From Photobacterium angustum (lineage in GTDB: Bacteria; Pseudomonadota; Gammaproteobacteria; Enterobacterales; Vibrionaceae): a stretch of DNA of 64,000 bases. Every line of letters starts with the position of its first letter. Position 1 is the stretch's first letter. Shown here one piece after another: positions 17,808 to 27,783 of the stretch. Position numbers and translations under genes: made by a program. The DNA is taken from assembly GCF_003026365.1 (NCBI RefSeq), contig NZ_PYOM01000002.1:124001-188000 (forward strand). Reading direction: 5' to 3'. Below the pieces are notes generated by a model. The model searched no databases, was not told where the DNA came from, and was given only the letters and a program-made list of their open reading frames with translations.

Positions 17808-18665
17808 ATGACAATAACGAAACACCCCTCCCTACTCGGGGAATGTATCGCTGAATTTATCGGTACAGGACTGTTAATCTTTTTTGGTGTCGGCTGTGTC
17901 GCTGCTTTAGTATTAACAGGCGCTAGCTACAGCCAGTGGGAAGTCAGTATTATCTGGGGATTAGGTGTTACTATTGCCATATATTGCACCGCCGGCGTGT
18001 CAGGCGCACATATTAACCCAGCCGTTACTATCGCTCTTGCTGCATTTCACGGTTTTGATAAAAAGAAAGTCGCTCCCTATATTATTAGTCAAGTCCTGGG
18101 GGCTTTCTGCTCTGCTGCGCTTATCTACGCCCTATATAGCAACTTATTTACCCAATATGAAATTACCCATCAATTTGTACGAAGCAGTAATGAAGCATTA
18201 GCAACCGCAGGGATCTTCTCGACTTACCCTCATGCTGGAATTTCTTTTTTTGGTGCTTTTGCTGTTGAGTTTGTGATTACAGCAATATTGATGTTTGCCA
18301 TTTTAGCACTTGGTGATGAAAATAACGGCGCATCCCGTGGCGCTTTAAACCCATTACTTATCGGTATTTTAATCGCCGTAATTGGTAGCTCTTTAGGTCC
18401 GCTAACAGGTTTTGCTATGAATCCAGCGCGTGATTTTGGCCCTAAGTTGTTTGCCTATTTAGCGGGGTGGGATAAAGCACTGACAGGTGGTCTTGATATT
18501 CCTTATTTTATTGTGCCGATTTTTGCCCCTATTGCTGGCGCCTGTTTTGGTGGTTGGTTATACCCTAAAGTTATTGCAGCGCATCTGCCTCAACAAGGGC
18601 AAGGTTGTACAATTCCAAATCAATGTGACAAAAATATAGAAGAAGAAGCTCGCACACAAGTTTAA
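17808..18665 (+). CDS. glpF: Glycerol facilitator (aquaglyceroporin) GlpF
   Basis: GlpF is an inner-membrane channel that lets glycerol enter by diffusion. The 285-residue protein has six hydrophobic membrane segments and the two pore motifs: GAHINPAVTIALA in the first half and GFAMNPARDFGPK in the second, where the Asp after NPAR marks glycerol-conducting members. Length is close to E. coli GlpF (281). The Shine-Dalgarno is AAGGAT at about 17796. glpK begins 49 bases after the stop, so the two are surely an operon, controlled by the GlpR-like sites upstream. The C-terminus ends with a short Cys-containing tail (QGCTIPNQCD). Confidence 0.97.
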   Translation: MTITKHPSLLGECIAEFIGTGLLIFFGVGCVAALVLTGASYSQWEVSIIWGLGVTIAIYCTAGVSGAHINPAVTIALAAFHGFDKKKVAPYIISQVLGAFCSAALIYALYSNLFTQYEITHQFVRSSNEALATAGIFSTYPHAGISFFGAFAVEFVITAILMFAILALGDENNGASRGALNPLLIGILIAVIGSSLGPLTGFAMNPARDFGPKLFAYLAGWDKALTGGLDIPYFIVPIFAPIAGACFGGWLYPKVIAAHLPQQGQGCTIPNQCDKNIEEEARTQV

Positions 18666-18714
18666 CCTCTACTTCCTAGTATAATTATAATAGTTTGAAA
18701 CAAAGGACAAAAAC

Positions 18715-20232
18715 ATGAACGATCCAAAATACATCGTAGCGTTAGACCAAGGTACAACAAGCTCTCGTGCAGTTATTCTTGACCACGATGCCAATATCGT
18801 AAGTGTCTCACAAAGAGAATTTACCCAAATTTATCCTCAAGCGGGTTGGGTTGAACATGATCCACTAGAGATTTATGCTACCCAAAGTTCAACCTTAGTC
18901 GAAGTACTTGGTCAATCAGGTATACGAAGCGATCAAATTGCAGCAATCGGTATTACGAACCAACGGGAAACCACCATTGTTTGGAATAAAGAAACGGGTA
19001 AGCCAGTTTATAACGCCATAGTATGGCAGTGTCGTCGTACAGCAGAAATCTGTGAAGAATTAAAACAACGTGGTTTAGAAGAATATGTACGCGAGAATAC
19101 AGGTCTTGTCCTTGACCCTTATTTCTCTGGTACCAAAGTAAAATGGATCTTAGATAATGTTGATGGAGCGCGAGAAGATGCTGAGGCTGGTAAATTACTG
19201 TTTGGTACTGTTGATACTTGGCTAGTATGGAAAATGACTCAAGGACGCGTTCATGTAACAGATTACACCAACGCCTCTCGTACCATGTTATTTAATATCA
19301 ACACCCTTGAATGGGATCAAAAACTGCTCGATGACTTAGGTATTCCTGCTTCTATGATGCCAGAAGTTAAACGCTCATCGGAAGTTTACGGTCAAACCAA
19401 TATTGGTGGTAAAGGCGGTACACGTATTCCAATTGCGGGCATTGCAGGCGATCAACAAGCCGCTTTATATGGTCAAATGTGTGTCGAGCCAGGACAAGCT
19501 AAAAACACCTACGGAACTGGCTGTTTCTTGTTAATGAACACAGGACAAGAAAAAGTATCATCAACTCATGGCCTACTCACTACATTAGCCTGTGGTCCAT
19601 CTGGTGAAGCATCCTATGCACTTGAAGGTGCTGTATTTATGGGTGGCGCATCCATTCAATGGTTACGTGATGAAATGAAGCTATTAGCTGATGCCAAAGA
19701 CTCCGAGTACTTTGCCACTAAGGTTGATACTTCAAACGGTGTTTATGTCGTGCCAGCCTTTACGGGGTTAGGTGCACCATATTGGGATGCTTATGCACGC
19801 GGTACAATTGTTGGCTTAACCCGAGGCGTGAATTCGAACCATATTATTCGCGCAACGCTTGAAAGTATTGCTTATCAAACCCGTGATGTCATTGACGCCA
19901 TGAAAGCGGATTCAGGTATTCAGCTTGCCGCATTGAAAGTTGACGGGGGCGCCGTTGCCAATAACTTCTTAATGCAATTCCAGTCTGATGTATTAGATAC
20001 CGAAGTTCAGCGTCCAGAGGTTACCGAAGTCACCGCACTAGGTGCTGCTTACCTTGCTGGTTTAGCTGTCGGATTCTGGAATAATATTGATGAGCTAAAA
20101 GATAAAGCCGAAATTAACCGCACTTTCAGTCCCCACGCTTGTGATGATAAGCGTGAGCGACGCTATAAAGGTTGGAAACGCGCAGTTAAATGCGCGCAAA
20201 CATGGGCAGAAATGCATGATTGCGAAGATTAA
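18715..20232 (+). CDS. glpK: Glycerol kinase
   Basis: GlpK phosphorylates glycerol to sn-glycerol 3-phosphate in the cytosol and traps it. The 505-residue protein fits the family length and shows the FGGY features: [14 protein letters not shown] at the N-terminus, [32 protein letters not shown] and, near the end, [19 protein letters not shown]. Residues that bind fructose bisphosphate or EIIA-Glc for feedback in E. coli were not checked. It follows glpF after 49 bases with AAAGGA as ribosome binding site, and a strong terminator closes the glpFK operon. Confidence 0.98.
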   Translation: MNDPKYIVALDQGTTSSRAVILDHDANIVSVSQREFTQIYPQAGWVEHDPLEIYATQSSTLVEVLGQSGIRSDQIAAIGITNQRETTIVWNKETGKPVYNAIVWQCRRTAEICEELKQRGLEEYVRENTGLVLDPYFSGTKVKWILDNVDGAREDAEAGKLLFGTVDTWLVWKMTQGRVHVTDYTNASRTMLFNINTLEWDQKLLDDLGIPASMMPEVKRSSEVYGQTNIGGKGGTRIPIAGIAGDQQAALYGQMCVEPGQAKNTYGTGCFLLMNTGQEKVSSTHGLLTTLACGPSGEASYALEGAVFMGGASIQWLRDEMKLLADAKDSEYFATKVDTSNGVYVVPAFTGLGAPYWDAYARGTIVGLTRGVNSNHIIRATLESIAYQTRDVIDAMKADSGIQLAALKVDGGAVANNFLMQFQSDVLDTEVQRPEVTEVTALGAAYLAGLAVGFWNNIDELKDKAEINRTFSPHACDDKRERRYKGWKRAVKCAQTWAEMHDCED

Positions 20233-20256
20233 TTATTCATAAAACGAATAAAAGAG

Positions 20257-20287
20257 AAAAGAGCGTTCTTTGTAACGCTCTTTTTTA
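20257..20287 (+). terminator. Terminator of the glpFK operon
   Basis: An 11-base-pair stem (AAAAGAGCGTT with AACGCTCTTTT), with a 6-base loop, ends in TTTTTTATTT. Confidence 0.92.
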
Positions 20288-20404
20288 TTTGAATACAGAT
20301 AAGAGAATTGAATCACTTCTATGAAAAGGAAAATTAAAGCACAATAGATATCATTATATTTAAATGTATATCTGGCAATGCCAAGTAAAACAGGGAACTT
20401 TTTA

Positions 20405-21187
20405 GTGAAACAAATACCAAGACACCAAGAAATTGTAGAGCTGGTGAAAAAGCAGGGCTATGTCAGTACCGAGGAGTTAGTCGAACGTTTTAACGTCAGC
20501 CCTCAAACGATTCGCCGCGATCTTAACGAACTCGCCGACGCCAATAAAATTCGTCGCTATCACGGTGGAGCAACGACGCCACTTAGCTCTGAAAATACCT
20601 CTTACATTACCCGTAAATCACTTAATTTCAGCGAGAAAGACTTAATCGCCGCAAGTCTTGTTAAACATATCCCTGATGGTGCATCACTGTTTATTGATAT
20701 CGGCACCACACCTGAAGCTGTCGCACGTGCACTGTGTGTCCAACACAAACAACTACGTGTTGTAACTAACAACTTAAATGCAGCAACGATTTTGTTATCT
20801 AACCCAGAAATTAAAGTTATTCTCGCAGGCGGTGAAGTTCGTGATCATGACGGTGGCATTATTGGTGAAGCCACGCTCGATTTCATCCAGCAATTTCGAC
20901 TAGATTTCGGCATCTTAGGCATAAGTGGTATCGATAATGACGGCTCTTTACTCGATTTTGATTATCATGAAGTACGCGTAAAAAAAGCCATTATTGAAAA
21001 TAGCCGCCGAGTATTTCTTGCAGTGGATCACTCTAAATTTGGTCGAAATGCAATGGTCAAACTGGGCTGTATTTCGCAAGTGGATGCACTCTTTACCGAT
21101 CAGCTCCCACCTGAAAATATTCTTTCAATTATTAATGAACATCAGTTACAAATTGAGGTGGTATCCGAGCATGATCTTGATGAGTAA
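20405..21187 (+). CDS. glpR: DeoR-family glycerol-3-phosphate regulon repressor GlpR
   Basis: GlpR represses glycerol genes and is released by glycerol 3-phosphate. I place the start at GTG 20405 (260 residues), because AGGGA lies 8 bases upstream and the protein then aligns with E. coli GlpR from its first residues; the upstream ATG at 20378 has no ribosome binding site. The DeoR helix-turn-helix is VSTEELVERFNVSPQTIRRD, followed by LNELADANKIRRYHGGA. The sensor domain has LFIDIGTTPEAVA, VTNNLNAATI and the DFGILGISGID segment. It sits between glpK and glpD as a single gene, and likely acts on the sites before glpF and glpD and perhaps on itself. Confidence 0.95.
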   Translation: MKQIPRHQEIVELVKKQGYVSTEELVERFNVSPQTIRRDLNELADANKIRRYHGGATTPLSSENTSYITRKSLNFSEKDLIAASLVKHIPDGASLFIDIGTTPEAVARALCVQHKQLRVVTNNLNAATILLSNPEIKVILAGGEVRDHDGGIIGEATLDFIQQFRLDFGILGISGIDNDGSLLDFDYHEVRVKKAIIENSRRVFLAVDHSKFGRNAMVKLGCISQVDALFTDQLPPENILSIINEHQLQIEVVSEHDLDE

Positions 21188-21250
21188 AACATGCTAACAA
21201 TCGCAAAACTAATTCAATAAAAAAGCGCATTTTTTTATACAAATCACATA

Positions 21251-21349
21251 AACGAGCAAAAACGAACAATAAACGAAAACAATAAATGATCACAAACGAA
21301 ACTTAAGTTATGCTTAAATCATGCTCTCTTATGTTCGTTTGCTCATTTC
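21251..21349 (+). promoter_or_regulatory. GlpR-like half sites upstream of glpD
   Basis: Two stretches before glpD resemble GlpR half sites. AACGAACA lies at 21261-21268, with more CGAA repeats after it. TATGTTCGTT at 21330-21339 matches the left half of the operator perfectly, with a poor right half. These bracket the presumed glpD promoter. The match is by eye. Confidence 0.45.
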
Positions 21350-21362
21350 TTAAGGTCGTTTT

Positions 21363-22907
21363 ATGGATATCACTAAAAACAATAGCGCAACCCCTCTTCT
21401 CGATATCATCGTCATCGGTGGCGGTATTAATGGTGCTGGCATTGCAGCAGATGCGGCTGGTCGAGGCTTAAATGTTGCTTTATACGAAGCAAATGATTTT
21501 GCCTCTGCCACATCATCTGCAAGTTCAAAGCTCATTCATGGTGGTCTACGCTACCTTGAACATTATGAGTTTCGCCTTGTTTCCGAAGCACTTGCTGAAC
21601 GTGAAGTGCTCTTAAAAAAAGCGCCTCATGTTGCCGAGCCGATGCGATTCCGTCTTCCTCATCGCCCTTTTTTACGCCCTGCTTGGATGATTCGAAGTGG
21701 TCTTTTTCTTTATGATAATTTAGGCAAACGAACCACCTTACCTGCGAGTAAAAAAATTAATCTGGCACAATCTGGTTTACTTAAACCAGAAATGAAAGTT
21801 GGTTTTGAGTACTCTGATTGCTGGGTTGATGACGCGCGTTTAGTGCTATTAAACATTATGGCTATTGAAGAAAATGGTGGCGAAGTTGCCAACTACTGCA
21901 AAGTTGAAAGCGCGGTAAGAGAAGGTGATATTTGGCGCGTTACCATGGTTGATCAACGTACAGGTGAGCACTTTGAGCGACGAACCAAAGCGCTTGTTAA
22001 TGCAGCGGGACCTTGGGTTAAACAATTTTTTGATAACGGTTTAGAAACGCCATCGCCTCGTAACATTCGTTTGATCAAAGGCTCTCACATTGTAGTACCA
22101 AAAATTCATAATGAAGAGCAAGCCTATATTCTTCAGAACAAAGATAACCGTATTGTTTTTGTTATTCCTTACCTTGATGACTTCTCGATCATTGGCACTA
22201 CAGATCTAGAATACAAAGGCGATCCTCGTCATGTAGCGATTGATGAAACTGAAATCGACTACCTCATTGATATTGTAAACCAACACTTTGTTGATCAACT
22301 CGACCGAGAAGATGTGGTGTGGACATTTAGTGGGGTTCGCCCGCTGTGTGATGATGAATCAAATTCACCACAAGCAATCACACGTGATTACACATTAGAA
22401 CTTGAGCAAGAGCTCGACCAAGCACCTTTGCTTTCAATTTTTGGTGGCAAGTTAACGACCTACAGAAAGCTGTCAGAATCGGCGATGAAACACCTAGAAC
22501 CTTTCTTCCCACAAATGGGCAAATCATGGACAGCCAATCAAGCCCTACCAGGTGGAAACTTTAGCTGCTCACGAAAACAACTCGCAGAAAGCTTACAAAG
22601 CCGTTATCCATGGCTAAGTGATAAACAAGCACTACGTTATGTAAAACAATTTGGAAGTTACTGCTTTAGGATGCTAGCAGATGTAACTTGCATTGACGAT
22701 ATGGGCATTCAATTTGCTGATGGTGTTTACCAAAAAGAAATTGATTATGTTATCGCTAATGAACATGTGAAGACGGTCGACGACTTCTTATGGCGCAGAA
22801 CTAAATTAGGGTTATATCTAACCGATGAGCAGCAATTACAGGTCAAAGAGTATATCGATGCCAATGCTCCATCAAACAATATCGTTAGTTTTCATAAAGT
22901 CGGCTAA
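21363..22907 (+). CDS. glpD: Aerobic glycerol-3-phosphate dehydrogenase GlpD
   Basis: GlpD oxidises sn-glycerol 3-phosphate to dihydroxyacetone phosphate at the inner membrane and gives electrons to quinone. The 514-residue flavoprotein has the FAD dinucleotide fold at the N-terminus (DIIVIGGGINGAGIAADAAG), the substrate and FAD contact region SSASSKLIHGGLRYLEHYEF, and LFGGKLTTYR (here SIFGGKLTTYRKL) late in the catalytic domain. Length fits E. coli GlpD (501) plus a short extension. It is a single gene after glpR with its own operator-like sites, and a bidirectional terminator separates it from helD. Confidence 0.97.
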   Translation: MDITKNNSATPLLDIIVIGGGINGAGIAADAAGRGLNVALYEANDFASATSSASSKLIHGGLRYLEHYEFRLVSEALAEREVLLKKAPHVAEPMRFRLPHRPFLRPAWMIRSGLFLYDNLGKRTTLPASKKINLAQSGLLKPEMKVGFEYSDCWVDDARLVLLNIMAIEENGGEVANYCKVESAVREGDIWRVTMVDQRTGEHFERRTKALVNAAGPWVKQFFDNGLETPSPRNIRLIKGSHIVVPKIHNEEQAYILQNKDNRIVFVIPYLDDFSIIGTTDLEYKGDPRHVAIDETEIDYLIDIVNQHFVDQLDREDVVWTFSGVRPLCDDESNSPQAITRDYTLELEQELDQAPLLSIFGGKLTTYRKLSESAMKHLEPFFPQMGKSWTANQALPGGNFSCSRKQLAESLQSRYPWLSDKQALRYVKQFGSYCFRMLADVTCIDDMGIQFADGVYQKEIDYVIANEHVKTVDDFLWRRTKLGLYLTDEQQLQVKEYIDANAPSNNIVSFHKVG

Positions 22908-22943
22908 TAACGATAAAAGCCCATAACTTACTTTTACAGAAAT

Positions 22944-22976
22944 AAAAAAACCGACCTTTAATAGGTCGGTTTTTTA
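22944..22976. terminator. Bidirectional terminator between glpD and helD
   Basis: An 8-base-pair GC-rich core (ACCGACCT with AGGTCGGT), extended by A:T pairs, has T-tracts on both strands. It can stop both convergent genes. Confidence 0.92.
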
Positions 22977-22988
22977 ATAATCACATAA

Positions 22989-25070
22989 TTACTTAATACG
23001 TTTAATCTTATTATTTACAGGGTACTTATCTTCGATTAACTCATTGATAAAAGAAGATGTATTATGTGAACCAGCACATACCCATACATGTTTACGCGCA
23101 CGTGTTAACGCAACATAGAACAAACGGCGCTCTTCAGCATCAGTATAGTTTTCAGTACGTGGTTGCATCACAGCAGCTAAACCTGTTTCACGATCTGGAG
23201 ACGGGAAAATACCCTTGTTAACATCGACAATAAATACATAATCAGCTTCACGCCCTTTACTCGCGTGGCATGTCATGTATACCAAGTTAAGTTGCGGCCA
23301 CTGTGCTTTCCAGTCATCAAACTTAGCTGGTTTCTGCTTATTATTACGACCCAAGATCATCACGCTCGTTTCTTTATTATCATAAAGTTTGGCTAAGCGG
23401 GTTAAATCTTGCAGCATTAAATCACTATCAAGCAAGGTAACCGCTTTCTTACTTTGTTTCGTAAAGCTGGTTAACTGCTTTTTAATTTGGCTTGGGTTTT
23501 GTTGAATAAACAAGTTTGCCACTTCACCAATCATGCTATTAAAGCGATACGTCGTTGATAGCTCAGTGATATGAGATGAACCAAAACGTCCTTCAAAGTC
23601 AGTCGTAAGGTTTACATCAGCTCCCGCAAAACGGTAAATAGCCTGCCAATCATCACCAACGGCAAACAAGGTTGGTGTCGACTTACCTTCTATTTTCTGA
23701 CCACATAATGCTTCAATCAGCGCTAAACGTTGTGGTGAAATATCTTGATATTCATCCACCATAATAAAGCGCCAAGGTGATATAAACTTACCTTCTTTAA
23801 CATATTGAGTTGCAACATCAATCATGCTGTTAAAGTCGATTTGTTTCTTTGATTTCAAGTACTGCTGATAAGCTTGATAGCAAGGCCACAATAACTCTAA
23901 CTCACTCTTCATACGAGGGCGCATCGCAGGGTTATTGTTATTTTGAATTTCTTCTATTAGCGCTTCTTTCGACAATGTCGATTGACCTAATAATTCAATA
24001 TGGCGCCAAACCCAAGCTTGCAATTGCTCATTTTCAGCCTGTTGTTCCATCGTGTTTTCTTTGCTAAAACCCGGAACTCGCCATTGCGTAAGGTGACGTT
24101 GCCATTTGCTCGCTGACGATGATTTATTCCATTGTTCAATCAACATACGAGCAATCCATGCTGAACGAACACGTGCATCAATAGCGACACCTGCTACATT
24201 AGGCTTTTCTTTCTCAACGTCTGCGATGATTTGTGAACCTAAGCTATGGAAGGTAGCAACTTTAACGCGATCGCTGACTTTCTCACCCATACGCTCAGAC
24301 ATTTCTTCTGCCGCTTTTCGGCCAAATGCCAGCATCAAAATATCTTCAGGTACAGCTTGCTGACTCGCAATCAAGTAGCCTGCACGAGCCACCAAAACAC
24401 TGGTTTTACCCGTACCTGCACCGGCAAGTACTAAATTATGATCTTGGTTGATTAACGCAGCTTCTCGTTGAGAGTCATTTAATGGTGAACGCTCAAAGCT
24501 ATCAAACCATGAGCCCCATTTTTCAGATTGCTGCTTAATCCAAGTATTATTGTGTTCTTCAACCCAATCTTGATGTTCTTCAAGCCAAGGCGAAATCTTT
24601 TCAAAGCTACGAGGACGGAATGATGCCGCTAACTCTGGTGTTAAATCTGTATCAGCAAGCGATTGATGAAGGAAAGTATGTAACGATTCATGCTCTGAGC
24701 CACGTAAATAGCCCGGCTGTGATGAAAATTTGCCAATACGCTGTAAGATTTCAGGTAAAACAGCGTCTAATTTATCAACGCGATTTCTTGCCCAATCTTG
24801 ATAAGTGCGGATAAGAAAAGCGGCAAACGGCTTACATTCGCTCCAAGGCAAACCATGAATAGTCCAGCAATATTGCTGATCAGAAGAGGTTAGCTCTAAC
24901 GCTCCCCATAACACACCGCGATGTATTTCAATTGAGCCATCCCAATCGTCAAACGAGATCACTTCTGAGCCAACTTGGCTATCTAAAACCAATGAATTGT
25001 CATCTAAAGCGATACTGTAATAATCACCCTGCACTAACCATTGTGCTAACCAACTGGCACTTAATTGCAT
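22989..25070 (-). CDS. helD: DNA helicase IV
   Basis: HelD is a 3'-5' superfamily I helicase of the UvrD/Rep group that unwinds DNA duplexes in recombination and repair. The 693-residue protein (E. coli HelD is 684) has an N-terminal helicase IV-specific region of about 190 residues. The core motifs are Walker A LAGAGTGKTSVL near residue 214, GRKAAEEM, the DEYQDI Walker B segment, VGDDWQAIYRFAGAD (motif III), the motif with HASKGREADYVF, and RRLFYVALTRARKHVW (motif VI). In E. coli it is next to mgsA and yccS, and yccS follows here on the opposite strand. Its terminator is shared with glpD. Confidence 0.96.
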   Translation of the reverse strand: MQLSASWLAQWLVQGDYYSIALDDNSLVLDSQVGSEVISFDDWDGSIEIHRGVLWGALELTSSDQQYCWTIHGLPWSECKPFAAFLIRTYQDWARNRVDKLDAVLPEILQRIGKFSSQPGYLRGSEHESLHTFLHQSLADTDLTPELAASFRPRSFEKISPWLEEHQDWVEEHNNTWIKQQSEKWGSWFDSFERSPLNDSQREAALINQDHNLVLAGAGTGKTSVLVARAGYLIASQQAVPEDILMLAFGRKAAEEMSERMGEKVSDRVKVATFHSLGSQIIADVEKEKPNVAGVAIDARVRSAWIARMLIEQWNKSSSASKWQRHLTQWRVPGFSKENTMEQQAENEQLQAWVWRHIELLGQSTLSKEALIEEIQNNNNPAMRPRMKSELELLWPCYQAYQQYLKSKKQIDFNSMIDVATQYVKEGKFISPWRFIMVDEYQDISPQRLALIEALCGQKIEGKSTPTLFAVGDDWQAIYRFAGADVNLTTDFEGRFGSSHITELSTTYRFNSMIGEVANLFIQQNPSQIKKQLTSFTKQSKKAVTLLDSDLMLQDLTRLAKLYDNKETSVMILGRNNKQKPAKFDDWKAQWPQLNLVYMTCHASKGREADYVFIVDVNKGIFPSPDRETGLAAVMQPRTENYTDAEERRLFYVALTRARKHVWVCAGSHNTSSFINELIEDKYPVNNKIKRIK

Positions 25071-25539
25071 TATCTCACCAACTTTTCCATATTCTTATAT
25101 GGGCGTAATATTGAACATAGCCGCGTAAAAAACATGCCGCTAAAATAGAAAAGGTCCAATCACCCTATGATCGGATGTATACCCACGTTTCTTGGGTTTA
25201 TATCGCTATAGAGTACCAATAACTCCTGTTATGCCATAGCGTTCTAGGATTTATTTGCTTATTAATTCCACTAGCAGAACAAACAAATGTATTTTTGGAT
25301 TCTGCTTCAATCGTAAAGTTCAACCAATGGACAAAACTTGCTCGCTTTTATCAAACGAATGTTCTTTCATGAGATATCGATGAAGTATCTATAACCAAAT
25401 TCTGTTATCGTTAAGCCGATTTCTAAGCTAGATAACCCAATAATTTAAGTATTTATAGAACTTCCATTGGATCAAATTTACGACAAGGTTATTCTAGTCG
25501 TTCTCTGTAATTATTTATCAGAAGATTGTTAATATCTAT
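25071..25539. other. Intergenic region between helD and yccS, with a small palindrome
   Basis: This 469-base gap lies between two divergent genes. It has an imperfect inverted repeat at 25178-25203 (TATACCCACG with TTGGGTTTATA) and a 6-base pair CGCTAT / ATAGCG at 25204-25241. No coding frame or RNA gene is recognisable. It must hold the promoters of helD and yccS. Confidence 0.4.
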
Positions 25540-27723
25540 ATGCAAACTAACAAGTTACATCTAAATTTTCGCCGTTACTGGGTGAACGATAGAATAAACT
25601 ACTCGATTCGTGTTCTCATTGCGTTAGTTGGCGTCGTACTACCTTGCTGGTATTACAATTCAAATAGCGAAGTAACACCCTTAGTACTGGGGGTTATTGC
25701 TGCTGCGCTAGCTGAAACTGATGACAATTTGATCGGTAGAATTAAAGCGCTTTCGCTCACTTTACTTTGTTTTTTAATTGCATCAGTTTCGATTGAAGTC
25801 CTATTCCCTTATCCCCTCTTTTTTGCACTAGGACTGTTCACCTCAACATTTTGTTTCATCATGTTAGGTGCAATGGGATCACGCTACGCAAGTATTGCAT
25901 TTGCTTCATTATTGCTGGCGGTTTACACCATGCTAGGTGCTGATCATAGTGTCGATTTATGGTCCCAGCCGATGTTGTTACTTGGCGGCGCATTTTGGTA
26001 TGGCTGCTTATCCTTAACATGGCACATCCTTTGGCCTAACCAACCCGTACAACGTAGCCTTGCTAATGTGTTTAGCGAATTTGCCGATTATTTAGATCAT
26101 AAAAGCCAACTCTTTGAGCCTGTTGCCGACTTAGTGCCACAACCTCTTCGATTAAAAGCAGCAAGCCAAAACGCACGAGTCGTTAACGCGCTAAATTCAG
26201 CAAAAGCCACCCTGTTACACCGTGCAAGACGTGGGCAACCCAACACGACAGGCGATAAATTCTTAACGATATATTTTATGGCGCAAGATATTCACGAACG
26301 TGCCAGTTCTTCACATTATCGTTACCAAGATTTAGCAGCCAACTTTAACCGTAGTGATGTGCTATTTCGTTTCCAACGTTTGTTACGTTCTCAAGCCGTT
26401 GCTTGCCGTGATATTTCAACTGCATTAGCAATGGGAAAATCGTACACCCACGATGAAAAAAGCATGAAAGCCTTAAATGAACTGCAAGATTCATTACAGT
26501 ATCTTCATAGCCAAAATAAACCAGAATGGAAAATGCTGTTAATCCAACTCGATTTCCTATTCAACAACCTCGCCACGGTTGAGCGTCAGTTAATGAACAT
26601 CAATAACCCTGATGCAACCTATAATGAAGACAGTGACGAAATTCAGTTATCAGATAACGAAGCGCATGGTTTTAAAGAATTAGGTAAACGTATCAGCGCC
26701 CAGTTCAATACTGACTCCATACTTTTTCGTCATGCGATACGTATGGCAATAGCGTTAACGGTAGGCTATGGCTGTATTCAAGCTCTCGATCTGCAACGTG
26801 GTTATTGGATATTGCTGACGACTCTTTTTGTCTGTCAGCCAAACTACAGCGCGACTCGCCAAAAACTACGGCAACGTGTTATTGGCACTTTGGCCGGTAT
26901 TTTCGCAGGTATTCCGCTGCTTTATTTATTCCCAGGACAAGAAGGCCAATTGGTATTGATGGTTGCTGCAGGCGTGCTTTTCTTTGCCTTTAGAATGGTG
27001 AAATACGGCTGGGCAACAGCATTTATTACCTTACTCGTCTTGTTCTGCTTTAACCAATTAGGTGAAGGGTATGCGGTTGTTCTGCCGCGTTTAGGCGATA
27101 CCTTAATTGGCTGTTTATTAGCTGTTTTAGCCGTTACCTTTATTTTGCCAGACTGGGAATCTAAGCGGTTACACAAATCGATGTCAGGTGCTATCAATGC
27201 CAATAAAGATTACTTAGCACAAATTATTGGTCAGTACCGAATCGGTAAAAAAGACAGTTTAAGCTATCGTATCGCTCGTCGTGATGCCCACAATACTGAT
27301 GCCCATTTAAATACGGCGATCAGTAATATGTTAGCAGAGCCTGAGCGTTACCAAATTGATGCTAATGAAAGTTTCCGATTCTTAACCTTAAACCATGCCA
27401 TGCTAAGTTATATCTCGGCATTAGGTGCACACCGAACACAGCTCGATGATGATAAAACCCATCAGTTAGTGTCTGAAGCACACCGTATTATTCACGCCCA
27501 CTTAGAATGTTTAGCGGCACAGCTAACGGGTAACACATGTCAAAAGGCACCCGCATTAGATCTCGATTTAGATCAGCGTTTAGGTCAATGGCGTGATGAA
27601 GACTGCACCTCGGTACGTATGGTGTTACAGCAACTTCACTTGATTCACCGTATGCTGCCTGAAATGCACAAACTGGCGGAGCAGCTAGCACCTAAAGAGA
27701 AAAAACAAGAAGTGACTGCGTAA
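25540..27723 (+). CDS. yccS: YccS-family FUSC membrane protein
   Basis: The 727-residue product is an inner-membrane protein of the YccS/YhfK (FUSC, aromatic acid exporter-like) family; E. coli YccS is 717 residues. Two blocks of hydrophobic segments (about residues 20-160 and 395-540) are separated and followed by soluble helical regions of about 230 and 190 residues. Recognisable segments are ALAETDDNLIGR near the start and YWILLTTLFVCQPNYSATRQ before the second block, followed by the R-x-x-GTxxG pattern (RVIGTLAGIFAG). Transport substrates are unproven. The gene is alone, ends with a hairpin terminator and forms part of the mgsA-helD-yccS neighbourhood. Confidence 0.9.
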   Translation: MQTNKLHLNFRRYWVNDRINYSIRVLIALVGVVLPCWYYNSNSEVTPLVLGVIAAALAETDDNLIGRIKALSLTLLCFLIASVSIEVLFPYPLFFALGLFTSTFCFIMLGAMGSRYASIAFASLLLAVYTMLGADHSVDLWSQPMLLLGGAFWYGCLSLTWHILWPNQPVQRSLANVFSEFADYLDHKSQLFEPVADLVPQPLRLKAASQNARVVNALNSAKATLLHRARRGQPNTTGDKFLTIYFMAQDIHERASSSHYRYQDLAANFNRSDVLFRFQRLLRSQAVACRDISTALAMGKSYTHDEKSMKALNELQDSLQYLHSQNKPEWKMLLIQLDFLFNNLATVERQLMNINNPDATYNEDSDEIQLSDNEAHGFKELGKRISAQFNTDSILFRHAIRMAIALTVGYGCIQALDLQRGYWILLTTLFVCQPNYSATRQKLRQRVIGTLAGIFAGIPLLYLFPGQEGQLVLMVAAGVLFFAFRMVKYGWATAFITLLVLFCFNQLGEGYAVVLPRLGDTLIGCLLAVLAVTFILPDWESKRLHKSMSGAINANKDYLAQIIGQYRIGKKDSLSYRIARRDAHNTDAHLNTAISNMLAEPERYQIDANESFRFLTLNHAMLSYISALGAHRTQLDDDKTHQLVSEAHRIIHAHLECLAAQLTGNTCQKAPALDLDLDQRLGQWRDEDCTSVRMVLQQLHLIHRMLPEMHKLAEQLAPKEKKQEVTA

Positions 27724-27748
27724 CATTTAATATTGTGAAAAAACACTT

Positions 27749-27780
27749 AAGGGCTGAATGGAAACATTCATCCCTTTGTT
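27749..27780. terminator. Terminator between yccS and the SRA-HNH gene
   Basis: A stem of AAGGG and GAATG pairing with CATTC and CCCTT, with a 4-base GAAA loop and a TTTGTTT tail, lies between two convergent genes. Confidence 0.8.
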
Positions 27781-27783
27781 TAA

